Shown here piece after piece: positions 40,723-50,078 of a stretch of 64,000 nt of DNA (positions within the stretch are counted from its first letter, which is position 1; each line of letters opens with the position of its first letter). Made by a program: the position numbers and the translations under genes. Under the pieces are notes generated by a model that saw only the letters and a list, made by a program, of their open reading frames with translations, had not been told where the DNA came from and made no database searches. The DNA comes from an uncultured Colwellia sp. (GTDB taxonomy: Bacteria; Pseudomonadota; Gammaproteobacteria; Enterobacterales; Alteromonadaceae), in the NCBI GenBank assembly GCA_913062815.1, contig CAJXWZ010000018.1, forward strand, positions 47,015 to 111,014, read 5' to 3'.

Positions 40723-41889
40723 ATGAACATTGCCATTATTGGCGCCGGCTTAATGGGGCGATTACTCGCCCTATCGTTATTGCGTGCGGGTGAAAAAGTC
40801 ACCTTGTTTGATAAAGATAACAAGTTAGCTCATCAAAGCGCCGCTTATGCCGCCGCAGGATTACTTACGCCTTTAGGTGAGTCATTACACTGTGAAGCCA
40901 ATATTGTTGAAATGGGCTTCGCCTCACTTAAACTATGGCCTGAACTACTGGCAAGTTTAGATGAGCAAACCTTCTTTCAACAAACCGGCGCTATTATGGT
41001 GAGTCACGAACAAGACAAAGGAGATTACCAACGTTTTGTGCGCCACTTGCAGCATAACTATGCTCAGCATGATTGTCAGCATTTGCATCGCACTGAGTTA
41101 AGCCAACTTGAGCCAGAACTAGGTCGAAGTTTTCATCAAGGTCTATATCTGCCACAAGAAGGACAAATTGATAATCGACGCTTATTGATGGCACTACGTA
41201 AGCAACTTGAACAAGAAGGCGAACAGGTAAGTGAGCAACGTCTTACTTGGTTAAGTGAATGCCTTGTCACTGATATTGAAAGTACAGAGCAAAGCAGTCT
41301 AATTCAATACCTTCATATCGGAGTTAAGCGGCAAAAGTCATTCGATTTAGTTATTGATTGTCGAGGCACAGGGGCAACAATAAAACAGAGTAGTAAAAAC
41401 TGTGCGCCGCTGAGCGATTTGCGTTCAGTGCGCGGAGAGCTGTTTCAGCTATTTGCACCCGAGGTTAATATTTCAAGGCCTATTCGCTTAATGCACCCAA
41501 GGTATCAACTATATATTGCGCCTAAACAAAAAGGAATTTACGTCGTTGGCGCCACCGAAATAGAAAGTGATGACAACGCGCCCATGACAGTTCGCTCTGC
41601 CATGGAGTTGTTAAGCGCTGCTTATAGTGTGCACCCAGGTTTTGCTGAGGCAAATATACGGCAACATATTAGCCAGTGCCGCCCTGCTTTTAGTGATAAT
41701 CAGCCAAGAATTAATGTTCAAGATTCACTTATTCAAGTGAATGGGCTATTTCGCCACGGCTTTCTAATTGCGCCTGCTGTATTACAACAAACGTTAGGGG
41801 TAGTTAACAACATTAAAAATCAAGCGAATGACACTTTACCCTACTCCAATTTATTAGCGGTAAAACACTTAACAGAAGAAATCATGTAA
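40723..41889 (+). CDS. thiO: ThiO-type glycine oxidase / FAD-dependent oxidoreductase
   Basis: 388 residues. The N-terminal FAD-binding motif is IIGAGLMGRLLALSLLRAG with E/D (FD) at the end of strand two. The C-terminus (RHGFLIAPAVLQQTLG) contacts the flavin in this DAO family. ThiO oxidises glycine to iminoacetate for thiazole formation, the aerobic alternative to ThiH; no thiH is present here. It starts 11 bases after thiC and overlaps thiS by one base. Confidence 0.92.
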   Translation: MNIAIIGAGLMGRLLALSLLRAGEKVTLFDKDNKLAHQSAAYAAAGLLTPLGESLHCEANIVEMGFASLKLWPELLASLDEQTFFQQTGAIMVSHEQDKGDYQRFVRHLQHNYAQHDCQHLHRTELSQLEPELGRSFHQGLYLPQEGQIDNRRLLMALRKQLEQEGEQVSEQRLTWLSECLVTDIESTEQSSLIQYLHIGVKRQKSFDLVIDCRGTGATIKQSSKNCAPLSDLRSVRGELFQLFAPEVNISRPIRLMHPRYQLYIAPKQKGIYVVGATEIESDDNAPMTVRSAMELLSAAYSVHPGFAEANIRQHISQCRPAFSDNQPRINVQDSLIQVNGLFRHGFLIAPAVLQQTLGVVNNIKNQANDTLPYSNLLAVKHLTEEIM

Positions 41890-42101
41890 TGAAAATTCAT
41901 ATCAACGGTACTGTCTACACTATAAATGGTGAAAATCAGGCTAATATTACTTACGCACTTGCTTTGCACTTTGAACAACCACAACAAAGTACCTTTGCGG
42001 TTGCACTGAATGGGGATTTTATAGGTAAAGATGATTATCAAGGTACGTCGCTAACTCATGGCGACAGTATCGATATATTACAACCGATTCAAGGAGGCTA
42101 A
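41889..42101 (+). CDS. thiS: Thiamine sulfur carrier protein
   Basis: 70 residues, ubiquitin-like fold, ending in the functional Gly-Gly (PIQGG) that is adenylated and thiocarboxylated to deliver sulfur to ThiG. It overlaps the thiO stop (TAATG). The codons for the final Gln-Gly-Gly are also the ribosome-binding site of thiG (AAGGAGG, 42091-42097). No thiF adenylyltransferase lies in this operon, so ThiS must be activated by a protein encoded elsewhere. Confidence 0.95.
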   Translation: MKIHINGTVYTINGENQANITYALALHFEQPQQSTFAVALNGDFIGKDDYQGTSLTHGDSIDILQPIQGG

Positions 42102-42105
42102 TATT

Positions 42106-42903
42106 ATGTCACTTAACCTATACGGAAAAAAACTGAATAGCCGCTTGTTAATTGGCAGTGCCCTTTATCCGTCTCCTGAAATTATGAAGCAAGCTATTTT
42201 AGCTAGTGGTTCGCAAGTAGTTACCTTATCGTTAAAACGGCAGAATCCAAGTGAACAATCAGGACAGAAAATCTGGCAATATGTGCAAGGCATCATTGCC
42301 GAAGTAGGCGGGCATTTATTACCTAACACGGCTGGCTGTAAAACCGCTAAAGAAGCAGTCACTCTTGCGAAAATGAGCCGAGAAATATTTCAAACCAGCT
42401 GGATTAAATTAGAAGTTATTGGCGATGATTACAATTTACAACCCGATCCCATTGAATTACTAAACGCCACTGAACAATTGATAAAAGATGGCTTCAAAGT
42501 ATTACCCTACTGCACTGATGATTTAGTGTTATGTCAGCGTTTATATGATTTAGGTTGTGAGGTGATCATGCCATGGGCTTCTCCGATAGGCACAGGTAAA
42601 GGGCTGATGAACCCGTACAATCTCGAAACCATACGATTAAGGCTCCCTCAAGCAACACTGATATTAGACGCTGGTATCGGCAAACCATCTGACGCCTGTT
42701 TGGCCTTGGAAATGGGTTATGATGCTGTGTTGCTTAACTCTGCTGTTGCCTTAGCTGACAACCCTGTACTGATGGCAAAAGCGTTTGCTCAAGCATTGCA
42801 GGCCGGTGAACAAGGTTATATGGCAGGCATTATGGCGCAAAGACAAACCGCTCATCCAAGTACGCCAACCTTAGATACGCCTTTTTGGCACCAAAATAGC
42901 TAG
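42106..42903 (+). CDS. thiG: Thiazole synthase
   Basis: Makes the thiazole phosphate moiety from DXP, ThiS-thiocarboxylate and iminoacetate. 265 residues from ATG 42106, TIM barrel. Conserved runs are [64 protein letters not shown] and [10 protein letters not shown]. The ribosome-binding site lies inside thiS. An upstream in-frame ATG at 42058 would overlap thiS and is rejected. thiDE follows with no gap. Confidence 0.97.
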   Translation: MSLNLYGKKLNSRLLIGSALYPSPEIMKQAILASGSQVVTLSLKRQNPSEQSGQKIWQYVQGIIAEVGGHLLPNTAGCKTAKEAVTLAKMSREIFQTSWIKLEVIGDDYNLQPDPIELLNATEQLIKDGFKVLPYCTDDLVLCQRLYDLGCEVIMPWASPIGTGKGLMNPYNLETIRLRLPQATLILDAGIGKPSDACLALEMGYDAVLLNSAVALADNPVLMAKAFAQALQAGEQGYMAGIMAQRQTAHPSTPTLDTPFWHQNS

Positions 42904-44487
42904 ATGAGCATTAAGATGATTAAACTAAAACCAATTATTTGGACTATTTCAGGTAGTGATTGTTCAGGGGGGGCGGGTATTGCTGCCGATATAAAAACAG
43001 GTCATGGTTTATCTGTTGAAGTATGTCATTTAATTACTGCAAATACCGTTCAAAACTCCAACGCACTTGTTGCCATTAATGCAACATCAATAGAAATTTT
43101 GCAGCAACAAGTGGACATTTTACTAGAAGATAAGCCCCCTGCTGTTATAAAAATTGGCTTAATCGTTAATGAGCAGCAAGTTTTATGGTTAAGCAAAACG
43201 CTACAATACCTTAAGCAAATCGAACCGGCCTTGATTACTGTCTTTGATCCGGTAGGTCAAGCCAGCGTTGGCGGCGAACTTTCTAAGCTATCAATAAAGC
43301 AACTTTCCCCCTTGTTCGCTCACATTGATATTGTTACGCCAAACTTATCTGAAGCAAAAACGTTAGCTCAACTAAGTAATGGAACTGACATTCCCTTGCT
43401 AGCAAAAAAAATCTATCAAGATTTTGCCATCAAGTCAGTTATTATTAAAGGTGGACATAGCGAGGTAGCAAGTAGCGCTGAAGGTGCTTACAGCACTGAT
43501 TATTGTTATCACCAACTAAATAAAATGAAACAAGACAATCAAGAAAAAGAGCAGCTAAGTGTTTTCTATAAACTGCGTTCAAAGCGAGTAAATACTCATT
43601 ATACTCATGGTGGTGGCTGTTGCTTTGCCAGTGCTTTAGCTGCATTTCTGGCTCACGGCTATTTAGTGAGGGACGCATTCACACTTAGCAAAGCTTTTAT
43701 GAATCAAGGGTTAACATTAAGTGAGCAAGTGAGCTCTACACAGCAGCATACTTATTACGGTGCATTTGAATCAGGTTCATGGCCGAATAATCCAGACGAC
43801 TTTCCTCAAATCGAAGACATAAGTGAAAACTTATCCTTACCACATACTTCGTTTAATAGTTTGCAACTCGGTAATAGCAAGCTCGGGCTCTACCCGGTTA
43901 TTGATTCTCTTTATTGGCTAAAACGCTTATTGCCTTTAGGTTTAGCAATAATTCAATTACGTGTGAAAAATTTGCCTCAAGTAGAACTTGAACAAGTGAT
44001 ATCGCAAGCGGTTGAACTCGCCAAAGACTATCAAACGCGTTTATTTATTAACGATTACTGGCAACTCGCCATAAAATATAAGGCTTACGGCGTACATATT
44101 GGTCAAGAAGATCTTGCCGATGCCGATTTGGTGAAAATTCAACAAGCAGGGTTGCGCCTAGGTATTAGCACACATGGCTGTTATGAGTTTTTACTTGCTC
44201 AGCAGTTGCGACCTTCGTATTTAGCGGTAGGTGCCATTTTCCCGACAAAAACTAAAGACATGACCGGGCAAATTCAAGGACTAGATAACTTAAAACAGCT
44301 TATTGGTTTACGCACTCTTAATGATAGCCAGCAAATCCCTATGGTGGCTATTGGGGGCATCACGCTGACAAAGGCAGCACAAGTGTTAACTACCGGTGTC
44401 GATAGTATCGCGGTAGTCACTGCGATCACAGAAGCTGAACAGCCTGAACAAGTGGTAAACGAATTCAAGCAGCTTATCGGCCAATAG
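42904..44487 (+). CDS. thiDE: Bifunctional HMP-P kinase / thiamine-phosphate synthase (ThiD-ThiE fusion)
   Basis: 527 residues. The N-terminal ribokinase-fold domain (about 10-280) is ThiD: WTISGSDCSGGAGIAADIKT, then IIKGGH, and HTHYTHGGGCCFASALAA carrying the anion hole. The C-terminal TIM barrel (about 320-527) is ThiE: LYPVIDSLYWL, QLRVKN, FINDYW, VHIGQEDL, VGAIFPTKTK, AIGGI. It phosphorylates HMP-P and joins it to thiazole phosphate, completing thiamine phosphate. Last gene of the operon; it overlaps the convergent MCE gene by 14 bases. Confidence 0.96.
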   Translation: MSIKMIKLKPIIWTISGSDCSGGAGIAADIKTGHGLSVEVCHLITANTVQNSNALVAINATSIEILQQQVDILLEDKPPAVIKIGLIVNEQQVLWLSKTLQYLKQIEPALITVFDPVGQASVGGELSKLSIKQLSPLFAHIDIVTPNLSEAKTLAQLSNGTDIPLLAKKIYQDFAIKSVIIKGGHSEVASSAEGAYSTDYCYHQLNKMKQDNQEKEQLSVFYKLRSKRVNTHYTHGGGCCFASALAAFLAHGYLVRDAFTLSKAFMNQGLTLSEQVSSTQQHTYYGAFESGSWPNNPDDFPQIEDISENLSLPHTSFNSLQLGNSKLGLYPVIDSLYWLKRLLPLGLAIIQLRVKNLPQVELEQVISQAVELAKDYQTRLFINDYWQLAIKYKAYGVHIGQEDLADADLVKIQQAGLRLGISTHGCYEFLLAQQLRPSYLAVGAIFPTKTKDMTGQIQGLDNLKQLIGLRTLNDSQQIPMVAIGGITLTKAAQVLTTGVDSIAVVTAITEAEQPEQVVNEFKQLIGQ

Positions 44488-47400
44488 CAATATTGGCTTG
44501 CCACTCAAGCCAATCATTATCTACCTCAGTATGCAGAATGAAACTGGTCACTTTGCCTAAATGCTCTAACTCTTCCAAGGCAGGGCTAGCAAAAGCTATA
44601 CCGCCGGCAATCAAGGTTTCAATTGACTCAGAATTAATATTTACGCCAGAAAAAATGCCTGCCTCTATATTGATTCCGCTGGTATTCCAAAATTTACTAC
44701 CACTATTAACCAATGGCCCATAGCGCTTAGCAATATTAATAAATACGTCAACAGTATCTGCGGTAGCTGACAAATCAATACCAATCACTTTACCTACTTT
44801 CACTTGCCGATATAACACTGGATTACCCACCCGAATTGAGCCTAACCGTTGTGTTGTTAATCTAACATTCAAACCATAAGGTAATTGCGTAACAGTAGGT
44901 GGCAGCTCAAGCGCGGTAAATTCGGTTTGTTGCTTACTTTCCATTGACGTTTGATTATTAGCTAATAAGCCAATGTATGCGCCTGATAATATCGATGCTA
45001 AATTTTTTGAGCCTACCAAACCTAATTCTGGCTCAACCAACCAAAATTTACTGCCTGATTTAGCATGCCTTGCCCCTATATCATTAAGCAATACCAAGGC
45101 TGTTACACCGACTTTATCTTCATTGAAAATCAAACGTGACACTGCGCCTACTTCTTGCCCTTGATAGACAACATGTGTATTCACCTTTAAGCCCGAAAAG
45201 TCATTAAAGTGAATACTAATGGCTAAACCGGCATTTTTTGCTTGCTCAAAGTGCTCAAATAATTTGAAACTGTCCAACTCTTTTACACTAGTTTTCCCCT
45301 GAACATCGGTACTGGGATTATAAAAACTAATGCCACCACGTAATACGGCATCAATAGATTCTGTTTTAACCACAAAGTCTCCTAAACCACCGCTTAGCGT
45401 TACACCGCTAGCATTGTAAAAACGAGTGCCTTGATTGATTAGCGTCTTATGTTCATCATCAATGGTGATATTTACCCGCACTTTATCCGCTTTTTTATCT
45501 AACGCAACATTGTCCACTTGACCCACAACAACACCACGATAGCTGACACTACTTCCGGCACTGGCAACATTTGCACTGTCAGTAACCAAGCTTATCTGTA
45601 ACCCTGCAGCACTCGCTTGTTTAGCGGGTGGAGAAGTTAATAAGACAAAATGCGTGATAGCTTTAGTACTTTCTTTATCCAGGTTAAAAGTGATATATGC
45701 ACCACCTAATAAAGCATCGGTATCCGTTGCACCAGATAAACTCAAGCTAGGTTTAGCCAACCAAAATTGAGTGCCCTCACGCAGTATTGGTTCATATTCA
45801 GGTAATAAACCAAGGTAAAGTTTACTTTGATCGCCCTGCACTTCAATTTGATGAATAGCCCCAATTTCTATGCCTCTATGCAACAAACGAGTATGCTTAT
45901 TAATTTGCTCACTTGCTGAAATAACTAAAGTAAAGTTTGTCCGTTGCAAGGCTAGTTTTTCATTAGCAAATAAGGAGAACTTATCACCATTGACCACATC
46001 AGTACTACTACTGCCGTTTTCTTGGTTGGCGAAAGAAATCCCCCCCGTTAATATGCTTTGCAAAGATTGTGCTTCTATATTAACTCCTTGAAGATTAGCC
46101 TTTATTTTCAAGCCGGAATTATTATAAAAATGACTGCTTTGAGTGACGTAATGCTGAAATTCCTCGAGCACGTGAATATGAATCAAATGCTGTTCAGCGC
46201 CGATAGTTTCAACCGCTTGGACATTACCGACAATTTGCTGCTTATAATAAACATTACTGCCCACTTGTAACGAATGCCTGTCATTTGCCTCAATAACTAA
46301 ATGCAAACCAGGCTCACTATAGCGATACGGCGGCTTGGCATTAAAGACTGAAAACTTGTCAGTTGGTTGCCCTTGCAATGAAGGACGTATACTAATGTAT
46401 GTACCGGTAAGTAACGTCTTAGCGTTTGATACGCCGGTAAGATCAATATGAGGTGACACTAAGTAAAATTGAGATTGTTCGGTTAAATAGGGCACCACTC
46501 GCGGGTTTACTTTCGCTTTAGCGGTAATTTTGCGTGTTTTAGGGTCAATCTTACTAAAGGACTCAATCGTTCCTATGGTTAAGCCTTGGTATAAAATGGC
46601 GGCATTGTGATCTATACCTGAATTCCAATCTAAGGTTAACTCAATTTCATGGCCCATTTCAGCCGATTGAAAATCAGCGTGTAAGGGGAATACTTGTCCA
46701 TTCTTTGATGGCGCTAATTTTTCTTGGTAGCTCAAAGTGTCAACTGCAATACCACCACCAATAATTGATGCTAGAGAATCTGTATTTATCTTTACTCCTC
46801 CAGACATAGACGCAGTAACTTGCACGCCGCTTGTATTCCAAAAGAGTGAGTTATCTTTTACTAGGTGAGCATATTCCTGCTCAATAAAAACATTAACATT
46901 TATACCTTCGTTATCTTCAACATAATGGTAACCCGTAACATAGCCAATGGGGATCTGCTTGAAAGTAATAGGAGAGTTTTCGCTGATAGAACCCAAAACA
47001 CTCGTTTGTAGGGTTAAATGTAAGCCGGGCGTGGTCATATCTAATTGTGGAGCTTCATTAAGCGCTATGAAACTATCTTGGCTATCCCCCTCTTTGCTGC
47101 TATCAGGTAAAATATTAATATAACTACCTGAGATTAAGGTATCTAAACCAGAAACTCCTTGTAAGGATATATCAGCGCTTACTAACCAAAAATCTGTCTT
47201 ATCAGTGAGATAGTCTTTAAATGACTTTGTCATTTCTACTTCGGCAATAACAGACTGTAAATCATTAGACGGGACAACTTTATTCACTATTCCTGTTACT
47301 AGGCCCTTGTAGCGTACTTCCGTTTTTTTAGGAACAATACCCGCTCCATGTTCAAACTCTATGGTAATGAAAACACCTTGCTCAGATAGTGCTTTAACTC

Positions 47401-47527
47401 CTAACCAACCACCAAAAATTAACGCAATAAAAGGAACAAACCAAACAATGGAAATACCTTGGCGTGGTACAACTTCTGGAGATATTTTTCGCCTATCATA
47501 TTTAGGAGCTGATTTATCTGTTGTCAT
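44474..47527 (-). CDS. LetB/PqiB-type MCE protein with eight MCE domains
   Basis: 1017 residues from ATG 47527 (AAGGAAG before it). One N-terminal TM helix (about 25-46) anchors it in the inner membrane. Eight MCE domains follow at about 52-141, 168-263, 293-382, 407-500, 531-616, 641-736, 767-855 and 884-981. Odd domains end in the pattern L(L/I)SG(S/T/A)YI, even ones in (L/I)GGI(S/A)F, so a two-domain unit seems to repeat four times. E. coli LetB has seven and PqiB three; stacked rings form a tunnel for lipids between membranes. It is co-transcribed with the two LetA-like genes upstream. Confidence 0.92.
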   Translation of the reverse strand: MTTDKSAPKYDRRKISPEVVPRQGISIVWFVPFIALIFGGWLGVKALSEQGVFITIEFEHGAGIVPKKTEVRYKGLVTGIVNKVVPSNDLQSVIAEVEMTKSFKDYLTDKTDFWLVSADISLQGVSGLDTLISGSYINILPDSSKEGDSQDSFIALNEAPQLDMTTPGLHLTLQTSVLGSISENSPITFKQIPIGYVTGYHYVEDNEGINVNVFIEQEYAHLVKDNSLFWNTSGVQVTASMSGGVKINTDSLASIIGGGIAVDTLSYQEKLAPSKNGQVFPLHADFQSAEMGHEIELTLDWNSGIDHNAAILYQGLTIGTIESFSKIDPKTRKITAKAKVNPRVVPYLTEQSQFYLVSPHIDLTGVSNAKTLLTGTYISIRPSLQGQPTDKFSVFNAKPPYRYSEPGLHLVIEANDRHSLQVGSNVYYKQQIVGNVQAVETIGAEQHLIHIHVLEEFQHYVTQSSHFYNNSGLKIKANLQGVNIEAQSLQSILTGGISFANQENGSSSTDVVNGDKFSLFANEKLALQRTNFTLVISASEQINKHTRLLHRGIEIGAIHQIEVQGDQSKLYLGLLPEYEPILREGTQFWLAKPSLSLSGATDTDALLGGAYITFNLDKESTKAITHFVLLTSPPAKQASAAGLQISLVTDSANVASAGSSVSYRGVVVGQVDNVALDKKADKVRVNITIDDEHKTLINQGTRFYNASGVTLSGGLGDFVVKTESIDAVLRGGISFYNPSTDVQGKTSVKELDSFKLFEHFEQAKNAGLAISIHFNDFSGLKVNTHVVYQGQEVGAVSRLIFNEDKVGVTALVLLNDIGARHAKSGSKFWLVEPELGLVGSKNLASILSGAYIGLLANNQTSMESKQQTEFTALELPPTVTQLPYGLNVRLTTQRLGSIRVGNPVLYRQVKVGKVIGIDLSATADTVDVFINIAKRYGPLVNSGSKFWNTSGINIEAGIFSGVNINSESIETLIAGGIAFASPALEELEHLGKVTSFILHTEVDNDWLEWQANIAIGR

Positions 47528-48173
47528 TTTCTTCCTTAAAGGTTTCGCTATTTTGCTTTTTATCCCACAAAAGCCTTGGGTCAAAGCTGTTTGCCGCTAT
47601 CATGGTAAAAATTACTGTTAAGGTAAAATAGTTTATTGCTGGGCCGGCTTCAACTGACGTAACAAATCCTAACTCAACTACCGCCACTAATAATGTCACC
47701 ACAAAAACATCAAGCATTGACCAAGGTCCTAAAAATTCTAAAGCATGATAAAATTTACTGTGCTTTTCTGGTCGTAAACGTACCCCAGTATAAACGCGAT
47801 AAACTAATAAAAATAAGCCTATAATTTTAAGCAGTGGCACGATAATACTTGCAGTAAAAATAATGGCTGCAATAGGATATAAGCCCTGATCTACAAATTG
47901 GCCAATACCCGAAAGTATGGTTGAAGGATCACCAATACCCAATGAATATATAATCATGATAGGGTAAAGGTTCGCTGGTATAAAAGCTATTAATGCCGCA
48001 ACATTCCAAGCTAAAGTATATTGCAAACTGTATGGCTTTCGTTGATAAAACTTTCCAAGACAACGAACACATTGAACTTTTTCTTTTTTGTCTGCATAAG
48101 CGGGATAATCATTGAGCTTATGACATTGAGGGCAAAGTGCAAGGTTGCTACTTTTTGCAGTATTAGTCAGCAA
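47514..48173 (-). CDS. PqiA/LetA-like integral membrane protein, second half
   Basis: 219 residues. TTG 48173 is chosen as start because GGAGG (48180-48184) lies six bases before it; an ATG at 48206 is further upstream in frame. A zinc ribbon (C14, C17, C35, C38) precedes one PqiA domain with four TM helices. Blocks are NLYPIMIIYSLGIGDPSTILSG and GPWSMLDVFVVTLLVAVVELG. It corresponds to the C-terminal half of E. coli LetA (YebS). It overlaps the upstream gene by 11 bases and the MCE gene by 14, so translation is coupled. Confidence 0.9.
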   Translation of the reverse strand: MLTNTAKSSNLALCPQCHKLNDYPAYADKKEKVQCVRCLGKFYQRKPYSLQYTLAWNVAALIAFIPANLYPIMIIYSLGIGDPSTILSGIGQFVDQGLYPIAAIIFTASIIVPLLKIIGLFLLVYRVYTGVRLRPEKHSKFYHALEFLGPWSMLDVFVVTLLVAVVELGFVTSVEAGPAINYFTLTVIFTMIAANSFDPRLLWDKKQNSETFKEENDNR

Positions 48174-48798
48174 ACTCAGCCTCCAACTCTTGCCAAATAT
48201 AATCATGATCTAGCGCAGCAATTGCCATTGTTGAGCTAATAAGCAAAAGAATAAAAGCCAATAACCCCATATTCACCGACACCTCAGTATCATCTATTAA
48301 TTTATACATTGAAACAACAATACCTAGCATGAATACGTTAAGCATTGCCCAATTATCTAGGTGATGAAAAGCACGAAAAAAATATAGTAAAGATGGCTTT
48401 AATTTATTGAATTTAAAACTGTAGGTAAGGTAAAAAGCGCCAAATAAGCGCACCACAGGTACGGCAATAGCAAATAAAAACACTAAAACCGCGATCATGA
48501 AAAAACCTCGGTCAATCAGTACCAATATACAATCAAACAATGATGCATGATGATATTGCCCTGCCAAAGTCACGCCCATAATTGGCAGTAATATAGCAGG
48601 CATTAATAATAATATCCCCGCTAATGACCAATTATAACTACGCTCAATTGAATCAACTTTACGTTCAGCTAGAGTACAGCCACAGCGAGTACACTTGGCA
48701 CTTTGGCCTTGCTTTAACTCAGGCTTATCAAATAAAGCATCGCACTGGTGGCAAGCGATTAAGTATTTGTTATCACTATGAGTATTCAACTGTGTCAC
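48163..48798 (-). CDS. PqiA/LetA-like integral membrane protein, first half
   Basis: 211 residues from GTG 48798. A zinc ribbon (C16, C19, C36, C39) precedes a PqiA domain with four TM helices; LLLMPAILLPIMGVTLAG and LDNWAMLNVFMLGIVVSMYKL match the family. It corresponds to the N-terminal half of E. coli LetA, which is one 427-residue protein with both halves. Here the two halves are separate overlapping genes rather than one frame. Both act with the MCE protein in lipid traffic between the membranes (family knowledge). Confidence 0.9.
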   Translation of the reverse strand: MTQLNTHSDNKYLIACHQCDALFDKPELKQGQSAKCTRCGCTLAERKVDSIERSYNWSLAGILLLMPAILLPIMGVTLAGQYHHASLFDCILVLIDRGFFMIAVLVFLFAIAVPVVRLFGAFYLTYSFKFNKLKPSLLYFFRAFHHLDNWAMLNVFMLGIVVSMYKLIDDTEVSVNMGLLAFILLLISSTMAIAALDHDYIWQELEAEFAD

Positions 48799-48864
48799 TC
48801 ATGTTAAAAAATATCATAGGGACATTCTAGGTGATAAAACAAAGCCGCTACAAGTACTAAAAAC

Positions 48865-48893
48865 AAAAAAAGCAGCGTTAAACGCTGCTTTTC
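48865..48893 (-). terminator. Terminator after the triheme cytochrome gene
   Basis: On the minus strand AGCAGCG-TTTAA-CGCTGCT is followed by TTTTTTTGTTTTT. It ends the cytochrome transcript before the letA-like genes. Confidence 0.88.
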
Positions 48894-48917
48894 AGTAAGT
48901 ATTTATGTAGACAAAGT

Positions 48918-49868
48918 TTATTTCAACGAAGTCATATACTGTACTAATTCTTTAATATCGTTATCTGATAGTTTAATAGCAATATTGCGCATCATCTCGT
49001 TTTTGTCGTTACCACGACTACCATCACGGAAGCTTGCCAGTTGCTTAGACAAGTAATCTGCACTTTGACCCGCTAGTGCAGGGAAACCAGCTTGTGCCAT
49101 GCCTTTACCTTTAACACCATGACAAGCAATACAAGCAGTTACACCTTTTTTAGCATCACCACCAAAATATAGTTTCTGGCCGATAGTACTTGATTCACCA
49201 GTCCCAGCTTTTGCAGCTTGTACAGCAAAGAAAGCACCTAAATCTTGCATATCCTTTTCAGATAATGCAGCAACCATTCCTGCCATTACAGGGTCTTTAC
49301 GATCACCTGATTTAAAATCAGCTAATTGCTTGGTTAAATAGCTTGCACTTTGACCCGCTAACGATGGGTATATTGGCACTAAGCTATTGCCGTCTGCGCC
49401 ATGACAAGAAGCACACATAACTGACTTATCTTGGCCAGATTTTACATCTCCAGCATAAATAGCTTTTGCAGCTGTTGAGCTAACAAGCTCAACACTACCG
49501 GCTTCAGCGGCTACCGCAGGAGCTGCACCAGTTTCAGCAACGGCTTCTGTGCGCTCACTTGCACGTTTTTGGCTAGCAAAAAAAGCACCTAAATCAGCCA
49601 TATCTTGATCAGATAGACCAGCGGCCATTGGGGCCATCATCATATCGGTACGAGTACCTGATTTAAAATCAGCTAATTGTTTCACAATATAAGCAGCATG
49701 TTGACCAGCTAAATCAGGATAAACTGGATTTGGGGTTACCCCAGTTGCACCGTGACAAGCACCACACATAGCAGCTTTTGCTTTACCAGCATCAGCATCG
49801 CCTTCTACTGCATTAGCTGCACTTATAGCACCCACTGTTAACAATAGTGTAAAGATAATTTTTTTCAT
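48918..49868 (-). CDS. Triheme cytochrome c4-like protein
   Basis: 316 residues with a signal peptide (cleavage near SAANA, residue 20). Three class I heme sites: CGACH (35-39), CASCH (152-156) and CIACH (246-250). Each is followed by YP.LAGQ or FPALAGQ, KQLADFK(S)G and an LSD/LSE-x-DM segment that should supply the axial Met. Domains 1 and 2 are joined by an Ala/Glu-rich linker (101-135). Typical cytochrome c4 is diheme and about 200 residues, so this has an extra domain. Periplasmic electron transfer to terminal oxidases is the usual role. AGAGAG precedes ATG. It is divergent from engB, a common arrangement. Confidence 0.92.
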   Translation of the reverse strand: MKKIIFTLLLTVGAISAANAVEGDADAGKAKAAMCGACHGATGVTPNPVYPDLAGQHAAYIVKQLADFKSGTRTDMMMAPMAAGLSDQDMADLGAFFASQKRASERTEAVAETGAAPAVAAEAGSVELVSSTAAKAIYAGDVKSGQDKSVMCASCHGADGNSLVPIYPSLAGQSASYLTKQLADFKSGDRKDPVMAGMVAALSEKDMQDLGAFFAVQAAKAGTGESSTIGQKLYFGGDAKKGVTACIACHGVKGKGMAQAGFPALAGQSADYLSKQLASFRDGSRGNDKNEMMRNIAIKLSDNDIKELVQYMTSLK

Positions 49869-50078
49869 TCAGTTGCTCTCTGCTTGTTGAAAAATAAATT
49901 GATTAAAAAAAGTGACGGCATTTTACACTAATATAACCGATGTTTAACAGCATCACACTTAAAAATTCTTTGAAAAACACTGTATTTAACTAATTTGTTT
50001 AAATTATTAGGCAAAAAACTAACAGAAAACGTTATAATGCTACTTTATTTATTTTTCTAAATTAACTGAGTTAAGCCC

